Assembly (NCBI RefSeq): GCF_001652915.1
Contig: NZ_BBQI01000072.1
Location: 1 to 37,412 of the forward strand
Length of the DNA: 37,412 nucleotides
Origin: Cupriavidus sp. D384
Lineage (GTDB): Bacteria; Pseudomonadota; Gammaproteobacteria; Burkholderiales; Burkholderiaceae
Reading direction: 5' to 3'
The notes below the pieces were generated by a model. That model ran no database searches. It saw nothing but the letters and a program-made list of their open reading frames with translations, and was not told where the DNA came from. Of this stretch, positions 1 to 6,855 are shown one piece after another. The position numbers were made by a program, and so were the translations under genes. How positions within the stretch are numbered: the first letter of the stretch is position 1; the number at the start of each line of letters is the position of its first letter.

Positions 1-1
1 G

Positions 2-268
2 CTGGCCGAGATGATGCTGAAGATGGCCGCCGATTACCCGGAATACGCCGAGGAAGCGCGCAAGACGCAGATCGTTGAGACGTCGTCGGGCGAGTTCTAC
101 GGCAAGGGCTACCAGGACGTGCAGCACCGCGTGCCGAAGATCGACAACACGATCGACGAACTGGGCTGGAAGCCCGAGGTGACGATGGAGCAGGCACTGC
201 GCCGCATCTTCGAGGCCTACCGCGACAAGGTGGTGGACGCCCGCACGCTGGTCGACGCCAACAACTGA
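2..268 (+). CDS. NAD-dependent epimerase/decarboxylase, C-terminal fragment (ArnA / UDP-xylose synthase type)
   Basis: The 5' end lies outside the window; the frame is open from base 2 and stops with TGA at 266-268, leaving about 88 residues. The tail (LAEMMLKMAADYPEY, then YYGKGYQDVQ-like and VPKIDNT, then ELGWKPEVTMEQALRRIFEAYR) resembles the end of extended short-chain dehydrogenases of the ArnA decarboxylase and bacterial UDP-4-keto-pentose/UDP-xylose synthase group. Those enzymes oxidatively decarboxylate UDP-glucuronate in the cytoplasm for lipopolysaccharide or exopolysaccharide sugars. The GW-P-V-(T/S)-x-E-x-(A/G)-L-R signature is typical of the C-terminal substrate-binding lobe. The NAD-binding Rossmann part and the YxxxK site are not in the window, so the exact reaction cannot be settled. 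Confidence 0.72.
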   Translation: MAEMMLKMAADYPEYAEEARKTQIVETSSGEFYGKGYQDVQHRVPKIDNTIDELGWKPEVTMEQALRRIFEAYRDKVVDARTLVDANN

Positions 269-321
269 CCGTAGCCGGCCGCAACTGCCGACGGCGGCGG
301 CACGCCGACTGAGGGTAGACT

Positions 322-2520
322 ATGCGTCACGCGCGATCCGCGCGTGCGAGGTGTCTATCTTCGGGACGCGCCCCCATGCACGCTGCCGGCAGGACCCAGG
401 CTTCCGCTACATCCGCTACATCCGCTGCTTCCGCCACACCCGCTTCCCCGCGCCCCCGCGCTGCCATCTGGCTCGTGGTGCCCTTGGCCATGGCGTCTGG
501 CGCTCCGGCGGCTGCCAAAGAGACCACCTTGCCCGATGTGGTGGTCAGCGCCAGCCGCAACGAGCAACGGCGCTTCGACGCCCCGGCGGCCATCGACAGT
601 ATCCCGGTCGATCCTTTCACCGCCACCTCGCCGCTGGTCAACCTGTCTGAACTGACGCTGACCAGCCCCGGCATCGCAGTGCGCGACCGCCAGAACTACT
701 CCCAGGACCTGCAGATTGCCGTACGCGGCTTTGGCAGCCGCTCGACCTTCGGCGTGCGTGGCGTGCGGCTGTTTATCGATGGTATTCCGGCCACCATGCC
801 CGACGGCCAGGGCCAGGCATCCACCTTCGACCTGGCCAATGCCAGCCGCATCGAGGTGCTGCGCGGCCCGTTCGCGCAGATGTACGGCAACGCGTCGGGC
901 GGGGTGGTGCAGGTCTTCACACCCGATCCGCCGAAGACCGGATTTACCGGCCGGGCATCGACCGGTTTCGGCTCCGACGGGCAATGGCAGGCTGGTGTCT
1001 CGCTGGCCGGCGGCAACGACCGGCTGGGCGGAACGCTCGACGCCTGGACCTACCAGACCGATGGCTATCGCGACCACAGCGCCGCCAAACGCTACCAGCT
1101 CAACGCCAAGATCGTGGCCCAGCCCAGCACGGCCACAAGGGTCACGGGCCAGTTCAACTACTTCAACCAGCCGCTGGCCGAAGACCCGCTGGGGCTTACG
1201 CGCGCCCAGGCCGACGCCAATCCGCGCCAGGCGATTGCGGCGGCCACCCAGTTCAATACCGGCAAGGAAGTCGAACAGACCCAGGCAGGCGTGGTGGTCG
1301 AGCACCAGCTGACCGACCTGGACAGCCTGAACTTCCGGCTGTACGGCGGTGGCCGCCAGCTGACCCAGCGGCTGGGCTTCAGCGGGGCGGCGCCGAGTTC
1401 GGCAGGCGGCATCGTCGACCTGGACCGCACCTACGGCGGCGGCGCGGTGTCCTGGACACGCAAGACCACGGCCAACGGCCTGCCGCTGCAGTGGACGGCC
1501 GGGCTTGAAGTGAACGGCATGCGCGACGCACGGCACGGCTACGTCAACGACAACGGCCAGCAGGGCGCGCAGCGGCGCGACGAAACCGACGAGGCGGCCG
1601 ACTACGGCGCCTTCGCGCAATTCAACTGGACCGTGCATCCCGCCTGGGAGATCGTGGGCGGCCTGCGCGCCAGCATGGTCCGGCTGCGCATCAACGACCA
1701 CTACGTGACGGCGGCCAGCCCCGACGACAGCGGCACGTCCACCTATCGCAACCTGAGCCCGGTGCTGGGCGCGGTCTGGCATGCGATGGAAACCCTCAAC
1801 GTCTACGCCAACCTGGGCCGTGGCTTCGAGACGCCCACGCTGACCGAGGTGGCCTATGGCCCGAACGGCATCGGCGCCAACCTTGGGCTGCAGGCATCGA
1901 CCAGCCGCCAGGGCGAGATCGGCGTGAAATGGGAGTCGGGCGGCCAGCGGCTGGACGCGGCATTGTTCGATGCCGACAGCCACAGCGAGATCGTGCCGCT
2001 GTCGAACAACAACGGCCGCACGGTCTACCAGAACGTGGATGGGGTACGCCGGCGCGGCCTGGAACTGGGCTGGCACGGCGCATTCGGCCCGGCCAGGCGG
2101 CTGGCGGCCGGGCTGGCGTACACGTACCTGGACGCGTACTTCGGCGATGCGTTCGTCAACGCGCAGGGCGCAACCGTGGCAGCCGGCAACCGGCTGCCCG
2201 GCACGGCGCGCCACAGCTTCGGCGCCGAACTGACCTACAGGCCATGGGCCCAGTGGATGGTGGGGGTGGAAGCCAAGGCCGACAGCAAGGTCTACGTGGA
2301 CGACCTGAACACCCAGGCCGCGCCCGGATACTTCGTCTTCAACCTGAAGACCGGCTACACGTTCAAGACCGGCGCCACGCAGTGGTACGTGTTCGGGCGC
2401 GTCGACAACGTGGCCGACCGGCGCTACATCGGCTCGGTCATCGTCAATGAAGCCAACGGCAGATACTACGAGCCGGCGCCCGGGCGCCGGTTCTTTGTAG
2501 GCCTGCGGGCGTCGATGTGA
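322..2520 (+). CDS. pqqU: TonB-dependent outer-membrane receptor, PqqU/YncD family
   Basis: 732 residues. A TonB box (TTLPDVVVSA, about residues 68-77) follows a hydrophobic export segment at about 47-65. The plug carries NYSQDLQIAVRGFGSRST, then DGIPATMPDGQGQ and VLRGPFAQMYGNASGGV, and the barrel ends with YIGSVIVNEANGRYYEP. These blocks match what I know of E. coli YncD, now PqqU, the TonB-dependent transporter for pyrroloquinoline quinone. PQQ uptake is therefore the inferred role; no PQQ biosynthesis gene or PQQ dehydrogenase is nearby. The ATG at 322 has GAGGG at 311-315, six bases upstream. The N-region is unusually long, so ATG 376 is an alternative start. The last residue is Met, whereas most beta-barrels end in Phe or Trp. 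No Fur box or riboswitch was seen upstream. Confidence 0.85.
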   Translation: MRHARSARARCLSSGRAPMHAAGRTQASATSATSAASATPASPRPRAAIWLVVPLAMASGAPAAAKETTLPDVVVSASRNEQRRFDAPAAIDSIPVDPFTATSPLVNLSELTLTSPGIAVRDRQNYSQDLQIAVRGFGSRSTFGVRGVRLFIDGIPATMPDGQGQASTFDLANASRIEVLRGPFAQMYGNASGGVVQVFTPDPPKTGFTGRASTGFGSDGQWQAGVSLAGGNDRLGGTLDAWTYQTDGYRDHSAAKRYQLNAKIVAQPSTATRVTGQFNYFNQPLAEDPLGLTRAQADANPRQAIAAATQFNTGKEVEQTQAGVVVEHQLTDLDSLNFRLYGGGRQLTQRLGFSGAAPSSAGGIVDLDRTYGGGAVSWTRKTTANGLPLQWTAGLEVNGMRDARHGYVNDNGQQGAQRRDETDEAADYGAFAQFNWTVHPAWEIVGGLRASMVRLRINDHYVTAASPDDSGTSTYRNLSPVLGAVWHAMETLNVYANLGRGFETPTLTEVAYGPNGIGANLGLQASTSRQGEIGVKWESGGQRLDAALFDADSHSEIVPLSNNNGRTVYQNVDGVRRRGLELGWHGAFGPARRLAAGLAYTYLDAYFGDAFVNAQGATVAAGNRLPGTARHSFGAELTYRPWAQWMVGVEAKADSKVYVDDLNTQAAPGYFVFNLKTGYTFKTGATQWYVFGRVDNVADRRYIGSVIVNEANGRYYEPAPGRRFFVGLRASM
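403..438 (+). repeat. Short 9-bp tandem repeat in the pqqU leader-peptide region
   Basis: Four imperfect 9-base units (tccgctaca, tccgctaca, tccgctgct, tccgccaca) sit in frame within the pqqU N-terminus and encode the Ser/Ala/Thr-rich stretch ahead of the hydrophobic export segment. Copy-number change would alter signal-peptide length in steps of three residues without shifting the frame. Confidence 0.6.
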
Positions 2521-2580
2521 TGCGCCCGGTATTGCGCGATCTCCGCCTGCCCGACTTGCCAACGTCGCATCACACGCCTA

Positions 2581-2604
2581 AGGTGGCGGTTTTAGCCGCT
2601 ACCT
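2581..2604 (+). other. Stem-loop just upstream of the MFS exporter start
   Basis: AGGTGGCGG (2581-2589) can pair with CCGCTACCT (2596-2604), nine pairs including one G-U, around the loop ttttag. It ends 13 bases before the ATG at 2618. No T-run follows, so it is not a standard terminator of pqqU. It may be a leader structure for the exporter mRNA or a weak end for the receptor transcript. Confidence 0.45.
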
Positions 2605-2617
2605 GCGTGCCGCTGCC

Positions 2618-4060
2618 ATGTCTCTAGCCACGCCACCCGTCGAATCCGCCACCATGCCCCAGGACCCCAAGCTGCGCATCATGCTTTGGGTGGTGGCGGT
2701 GGGATTCTTCATGCAGACGCTCGATTCGACGATCGTCAACACCGCCTTGCCGTCGATGGCGCGCAGCCTGGGCGAGAGCCCGCTGCGCATGCAGTCGGTG
2801 GTGATCGCCTATTCGCTGACGATGGCCGTGATCATTCCGGCGTCGGGCTGGCTGGCCGACCGGTTTGGCACGCGCACGATCTTCCAGACGGCCATCGGGC
2901 TGTTCGTGCTGGGGTCTCTGCTGTGCGCCTGGGCGCCCACGTTGCCGATGCTGTCCGCTGCGCGCGTGGTGCAGGGGGCGGGCGGGGCGATGCTGCTGCC
3001 GGTGGGCCGGCTGTCGGTGTTAAGGACGTTTCCGCGCGAACAGTATCTGCAGGCGCTGAGTTTCGTGGCGATACCGGGCATGATCGGGCCGCTGATCGGG
3101 CCGACGCTGGGCGGCTGGATCACGCAGACGTTTTCATGGCACTGGATCTTCCTGATCAACGTGCCCGTGGGCGTGATTGGCGCGATTGCCACGGTAAAGT
3201 ACATGCCCAACGCGCGGCTGCCCGGCATGGGGCGCTTCGACATCGCGGGCTACGCGTTCCTGGCCATCGCCATGGTGACGCTGTCGTTTTCGCTGGATGG
3301 CCTGGCTGGCATGGGTTTCCAGCACGCCACGGTGCTGATGCTGCTGATTGCCAGCCTGGCGGCGCTGTCTGCCTACGTGCTGCACGCCCGGCGCAGCAAG
3401 ATGCCGCTGTTCCCGCTCAAGCTGTTCAGCATCCATGCGTTCAGCGTGGGCCTGCTGGGCAATCTGTTCGCACGGATCGGTAACGGCGCCATGCCGTTCC
3501 TGATTCCGCTGACGCTGCAGGTCAGCCTGGGGTATTCGCCGTTCAACGCCGGCCTGATGATGGTGCCGGTGACGGTGGCCGGCATGGCGTCGAAGCGGCT
3601 GGCGACGCGGCTCATCGAGCAGTTCGGCTATCGCAAGGTGCTGGTGACCAACACATTCCTGGTGGGGCTGGTGATGGCGTCGTTCGCGCTGATCTCGCCC
3701 GACCGGCCGTTGCCGCTGGTGATCGTCCAGATGGCGATTTTCGGCGCGGTCAATTCCGTCCAGTTCACGGCCATGAACACGGTCACGCTCAAGGACCTGA
3801 GCGGCGTCAACGCCAGCAGCGGCAACAGCATGCTGTCGATGGTGCAGATGCTGTCGATGAGCCTGGCCGTGACATCGGCCGGCGCGCTGCTGGCGACATT
3901 CCAGGCCGGCATCGGCAGCCATCACTTCGACGTGCTGCCGGCCTTCCACGCCACCTTCATCTGCGTGGGGCTGATCACCTCCGCCTCGGCCTGGATCTTC
4001 ATGCAGCTCGACCCCGAAAAGGTCGTGGTGGCGAAGGCGCAGCCGTCGGAGGAGGTATAG
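2618..4060 (+). CDS. mdtD: MFS multidrug exporter, DHA2 (14-TM) family, MdtD-like
   Basis: 480 residues. The N-terminus (VVAVGFFMQTLDSTIVNTALPSM, then SLGESPLRMQSV and PASGWLADRFGTR) and the following VQGAGGAMLLPVGRLSV and HWIFLINVPVG closely resemble E. coli MdtD, a proton-driven inner-membrane exporter of the EmrB/QacA group. The D-STIVNTALP motif (DHA2 motif D1), the loop 2-3 motif GWLADRFGTR and many hydrophobic segments are visible. E. coli mdtD lies with mdtABC, but no RND or membrane-fusion partner is present here. There is no convincing ribosome-binding site at ATG 2618; ATG 2654 is an alternative. The gene ends 16 bases from the convergent ammonia-lyase gene. The substrate is unknown. 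Confidence 0.82.
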   Translation: MSLATPPVESATMPQDPKLRIMLWVVAVGFFMQTLDSTIVNTALPSMARSLGESPLRMQSVVIAYSLTMAVIIPASGWLADRFGTRTIFQTAIGLFVLGSLLCAWAPTLPMLSAARVVQGAGGAMLLPVGRLSVLRTFPREQYLQALSFVAIPGMIGPLIGPTLGGWITQTFSWHWIFLINVPVGVIGAIATVKYMPNARLPGMGRFDIAGYAFLAIAMVTLSFSLDGLAGMGFQHATVLMLLIASLAALSAYVLHARRSKMPLFPLKLFSIHAFSVGLLGNLFARIGNGAMPFLIPLTLQVSLGYSPFNAGLMMVPVTVAGMASKRLATRLIEQFGYRKVLVTNTFLVGLVMASFALISPDRPLPLVIVQMAIFGAVNSVQFTAMNTVTLKDLSGVNASSGNSMLSMVQMLSMSLAVTSAGALLATFQAGIGSHHFDVLPAFHATFICVGLITSASAWIFMQLDPEKVVVAKAQPSEEV

Positions 4061-4076
4061 CGGCCCGGGCCGGTGA

Positions 4077-5045
4077 TCAACGCCCCATCAGCTCACAGAA
4101 CCACGAGATATCGACGTTGCCGCCGCTGATGATGATGCCTACGCGCTTGCCCTTGAGCTGATCCTTGATCTGCAGGGCGGCCGCCAGGCCCAGCGCGCCG
4201 GTGGGCTCGACGATCATCTTCATGCGTTCGGCAAAGAAGCGCATGGCCTCCACCAGCTGCGCGTCCGAGGCGGTCAGGATGTCGTTGACGTCGCGCTGGA
4301 TGACGGGGAACGTGTAGTTGCCCAGGTGCTGCGTCTGCGCGCCGTCGGCGATGGTCTTGGGCGTATCGATATGCAGGATCTTGCCGCTGCGCAGCGATTG
4401 CTGGCCGTCGTTGCCGGCCTCGGGCTCCACGCCGTAGAGCTGGCATTGCGGGGCCAGTGCGCGCGTGGCGAGTGCCGTGCCCGACAACAGGCCGCCACCG
4501 CCCAACGGGGCCAGCAGCACGTCAAGCTGGCCCACTTCCTCGAACAGTTCCTTGGCGGCGGTGCCCTGGCCGGCCATCACATCGGGGTGGTCGTACGGCG
4601 GGATCAGTGTCATGCCGTGCTTCTGGGCCAGGTCCCGGCCAATGGCTTCGCGGTCTTCCTTGTAGCGGTCGTACATCACCACGCTGGCGCCGTAGCCCTT
4701 GGTGGCCGCCACTTTCAGCGCGGGCGCATCCAGCGGCATCACGATCGTGGCCGGCATGCCCAGCAGCTTTGCCGACAGCGCGATGCCCTGCGCATGGTTG
4801 CCCGACGAGAAGGCGACCACGCCGCCCTTGCGCTGCTCGGGTGTGAACTTCGACAGCGCGTTGAACGCGCCACGAAACTTGAAGGCGCCCATGCGCTGGA
4901 AGTTCTCGCACTTGAAGAAGACTTCGGCGCCAAGGCGCTCGTTGAGCGTGCGCGAGGTGTTGACGGGCGTGCGGTTGGCATAGCCTTCCAGGCGCTTGGC
5001 AGCGGCCTCGACGTCGGCGTAGGTGGGCAATTGCAGGGTCGTCAT
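4077..5045 (-). CDS. PLP-dependent ammonia-lyase, probable threo-3-hydroxyaspartate ammonia-lyase
   Basis: 322 residues, fold-type II PLP enzyme of the serine/threonine dehydratase family. The PLP lysine is K56 in GAFKFRGA, the substrate loop is SSGNH (80-84) and the phosphate-binding tetraglycine is at 182-185. Close relatives include serine racemases, threo-3-hydroxyaspartate ammonia-lyases and BhcB of the beta-hydroxyaspartate cycle. The last gives iminosuccinate, which otherwise hydrolyses to oxaloacetate and ammonia. There is no C-terminal ACT domain as in biosynthetic IlvA. It is the third gene of a minus-strand operon, 48 bases after an ornithine-cyclodeaminase-family gene, which favours the hydroxyaspartate assignment over threonine dehydratase. 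No strong ribosome-binding site is seen. Substrate stereochemistry cannot be read from sequence; serine racemase/dehydratase is the main alternative. Confidence 0.75.
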   Translation of the reverse strand: MTTLQLPTYADVEAAAKRLEGYANRTPVNTSRTLNERLGAEVFFKCENFQRMGAFKFRGAFNALSKFTPEQRKGGVVAFSSGNHAQGIALSAKLLGMPATIVMPLDAPALKVAATKGYGASVVMYDRYKEDREAIGRDLAQKHGMTLIPPYDHPDVMAGQGTAAKELFEEVGQLDVLLAPLGGGGLLSGTALATRALAPQCQLYGVEPEAGNDGQQSLRSGKILHIDTPKTIADGAQTQHLGNYTFPVIQRDVNDILTASDAQLVEAMRFFAERMKMIVEPTGALGLAAALQIKDQLKGKRVGIIISGGNVDISWFCELMGR

Positions 5046-5093
5046 GGTCGTATCGGGGTGCGGTATGCAGTAGGCGAAAAGGGTGGAGGGAGA

Positions 5094-6071
5094 CTACCAG
5101 GGCCACGCCAGGCGTGTGCCGGTGCCGTCTGCCAGGGCCCGTTCATGCAGGAAGCGGGCGACGGTCAGGTCTTGCAGTGCCAGGCCGGTCATGTCGAAAA
5201 CGGTGATGTCGCCGGCTTGCCGCTCGAACGTGGCACTGCCGGTCAGCAGGTCGCCGATCTCGATGCAGTGCAGGTCGGGCGACCACTGGCACTCGCCAAT
5301 GCTGCGCGCCTGCTCCAGATCGTCGGCCACGATGCGGGCGCGTTCGAGCACGCCGTCGGGCAGTTCACGCTTGCCGCTGGTATCGGCGCCCACGCAGGTG
5401 AGATGGGTGCCGGGCTGCACGGCGTCGGCGTCGAACAGCGCGCCGCCGCCGGGCGTGGCCGTGATCACGACATCGCTCTGGGCCACGGCGTCGTTGCGGT
5501 CGGTAGCCAGCGCAATCTGGCACCGCCCGGCGAACTCGGCTTCGAAGCTGTCGCTGGGCGCGCCGCTGGCGCTGACATAGCGTACTTCGGCAAGCGACGG
5601 CAGCAGCGCCAGCGCGTACGTCAGTTGCACGCGCGCCTGAACGCCGGTGCCGAACACGCATATGCGGCGGCTGTTGGGCCGTGCCAGCGCCTGCAGGCCG
5701 ATGCCGCCGGCGGCGCCGGTGCGCGCCGTGGTGATGGCGTTGCCGTCGAGAATGCACACCGGGCGTCCGGTGGCCGGGTCGATCAGCACGATGGTGGCCT
5801 GGTGCGGTTCGCCGCCGCGCTGGCGGTTGCCGGGCCAGAAGCCGGCGGCCTTGAAGCCCAGCAGGTTCTGCCGGCCCACATCGCCTGCCTTGATGCCGAA
5901 CACCCCGCCGGTTGCCAGCTTCTCGCGGATCAGCGGGAAGACGCGCCCTTCGCGATGGCTGTGCAGGATAAAGGCTTCGCGCACGGCGGCCAGGACATCG
6001 TCGGGGATCAGTGCCGCTTCCACGGCGTGTTTGTCGAGCAGTAGCAACTGCGCGGCGGAATTAGCGTGCAT
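5094..6071 (-). CDS. Ornithine cyclodeaminase/mu-crystallin family NAD(P)-dependent reductase (BhcD-like candidate)
   Basis: 325 residues. A dinucleotide-binding motif lies in ICVFGTGVQARVQL, preceded by the family block LDGNAITTARTGAAGG and followed by SDVVITATPGG, with CVGADTSGKREL near residue 235. The family includes ornithine cyclodeaminase, alanine dehydrogenase and iminosuccinate reductase BhcD. Its ATG (6069-6071) lies inside the 3' end of the upstream regulator gene, an 11-base overlap, so the two are co-translated. The lyase gene follows after 48 bases. Pairing with a BhcB-like lyase suggests reduction of an imino acid such as iminosuccinate to aspartate, but DauB-type function in D-amino-acid catabolism is equally allowed by the family. 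The partners BhcA and BhcC are absent from the window. Confidence 0.75.
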   Translation of the reverse strand: MHANSAAQLLLLDKHAVEAALIPDDVLAAVREAFILHSHREGRVFPLIREKLATGGVFGIKAGDVGRQNLLGFKAAGFWPGNRQRGGEPHQATIVLIDPATGRPVCILDGNAITTARTGAAGGIGLQALARPNSRRICVFGTGVQARVQLTYALALLPSLAEVRYVSASGAPSDSFEAEFAGRCQIALATDRNDAVAQSDVVITATPGGGALFDADAVQPGTHLTCVGADTSGKRELPDGVLERARIVADDLEQARSIGECQWSPDLHCIEIGDLLTGSATFERQAGDITVFDMTGLALQDLTVARFLHERALADGTGTRLAWPW

Positions 6072-6711
6072 AGCTGTAGACGGTGGCGCGCGACACGCCC
6101 AGATGTGCCGCGATGGTTTCCATGGCCCGGCGCACTTCCAGCAGGCCGGACGCCTTGAGTTCGGCCAGCAGCGCGCGGCGTTCGTCGGTCTTCAGCGCGC
6201 GGGGCGTGGTAGCCAGCCGCGCGGCAAAGGCGTCGATGCGCGAGCGCAGGACTTCGGTGCTGGCAGGGTCGAGCGTTTCCTCGGGGCCATCCGCGGCAGT
6301 CTGCACGAACTGTCCCATCGCCATCTGCAGACTGCGGAACAGCGTCAGGTCCACGTTCATGCATAGCGCCGCGATATAGCGGCCGCTGCTGTCCTTGATG
6401 CCGATGGACGTGCTTTTAGCCAGGCGGCCATCGGCGAACTGGTTCGCGTAGTTGGCCAGTACCTGCGGATAGTCGGGATCGGTAATGCGGGCCTCGCCCA
6501 GTTCCGTGGTGGGATCGCCCACGGCGCGGCCCGACAGGTTGTTGTGGATTGCCAGGATCGATTGATCTGGCTCCAGCAGATCATGGACCACGACCTCGCA
6601 GAATGGCGCCAGCGTCTGGCCCAGGCCATCGGCAACCTGCTTGATCTGGTCCAGCAGCAGACGCTGCTCGGGCGTGCGGTTGGGCATCTCGGTCGATGAA
6701 ATGGATGACAT
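6061..6711 (-). CDS. YheO-like PAS / DauR-type helix-turn-helix transcriptional regulator
   Basis: 216 residues. The N-terminal YheO-type PAS domain spans about 15-130 (FCEVVVHDLL, then IHNNLSGR, then KSTSIGIKDSSGRYIAALCMNVD). The C-terminal HTH at about 180-216 ends in IAAHLGVSRATVYSYAR. This is the architecture of DauR, which controls D-arginine use in Pseudomonas through an ornithine-cyclodeaminase-family gene. It is the first gene of the operon and overlaps the next gene by 11 bases, so local autoregulation is likely. ATG 6711 lies only nine bases from the operator palindrome and has no clear ribosome-binding site; ATG 6687 (208 residues) is an alternative. The ligand is probably an amino acid, by inference from the neighbours. 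Confidence 0.82.
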   Translation of the reverse strand: MSSISSTEMPNRTPEQRLLLDQIKQVADGLGQTLAPFCEVVVHDLLEPDQSILAIHNNLSGRAVGDPTTELGEARITDPDYPQVLANYANQFADGRLAKSTSIGIKDSSGRYIAALCMNVDLTLFRSLQMAMGQFVQTAADGPEETLDPASTEVLRSRIDAFAARLATTPRALKTDERRALLAELKASGLLEVRRAMETIAAHLGVSRATVYSYAR

Positions 6712-6720
6712 TCGATGCTG

Positions 6721-6752
6721 GACAGTTTGTATAGTACTGGACTAAATGTCAA
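6721..6752 (-). promoter_or_regulatory. 30-bp imperfect palindrome and promoter region of the DauR-like operon
   Basis: Bases 6721-6750 form a dyad centred at 6735.5, with GACA/TGTC at the ends and AGTACT at the centre; 11 of 15 pairs match. On the minus strand TTGACA (6747-6752) and TATACA (6728-6733) occur inside it, but only 13 bases apart, so the exact core promoter is ambiguous. Position immediately ahead of the regulator gene and overlap with promoter-like hexamers make it the best operator candidate. Confidence 0.6.
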
Positions 6753-6762
6753 GAAATGGACG

Positions 6763-6800
6763 AAAAAATGGCGCGGGGGCCGCTTGGGCCGCCGCGCCAT
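6763..6800 (-). terminator. Rho-independent terminator of the nitrate assimilation operon
   Basis: Read on the minus strand, ATGGCGCGG (6792-6800) pairs with CCGCGCCAT (6768-6776) around a GC-rich loop and is followed by six T (6763-6768). It lies 56 bases beyond the nasA stop and before the DauR-like operon promoter, so it separates the two same-strand operons. Confidence 0.8.
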
Positions 6801-6855
6801 CATTCGTTTCGTGTGTTTCGTTGGTTTCGTTCGATTCGCTATGGCTTGGGGACAG

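Noticed and set aside
355..2562. A 735-codon minus-strand frame opposite the pqqU receptor
   Set aside because: The plus strand has plug and barrel motifs of a TonB receptor; the opposite product has no recognisable motif.
4061..4072. GC palindrome CGGCCCGGGCCG between the convergent mdtD-like and ammonia-lyase genes
   Set aside because: Too short and without a T-run to call a terminator; such palindromes are common in GC-rich DNA.
4326..6044. A 572-codon plus-strand frame opposite the ammonia-lyase and reductase genes
   Set aside because: Antisense shadow of two well-identified genes; no ribosome-binding site or motif.
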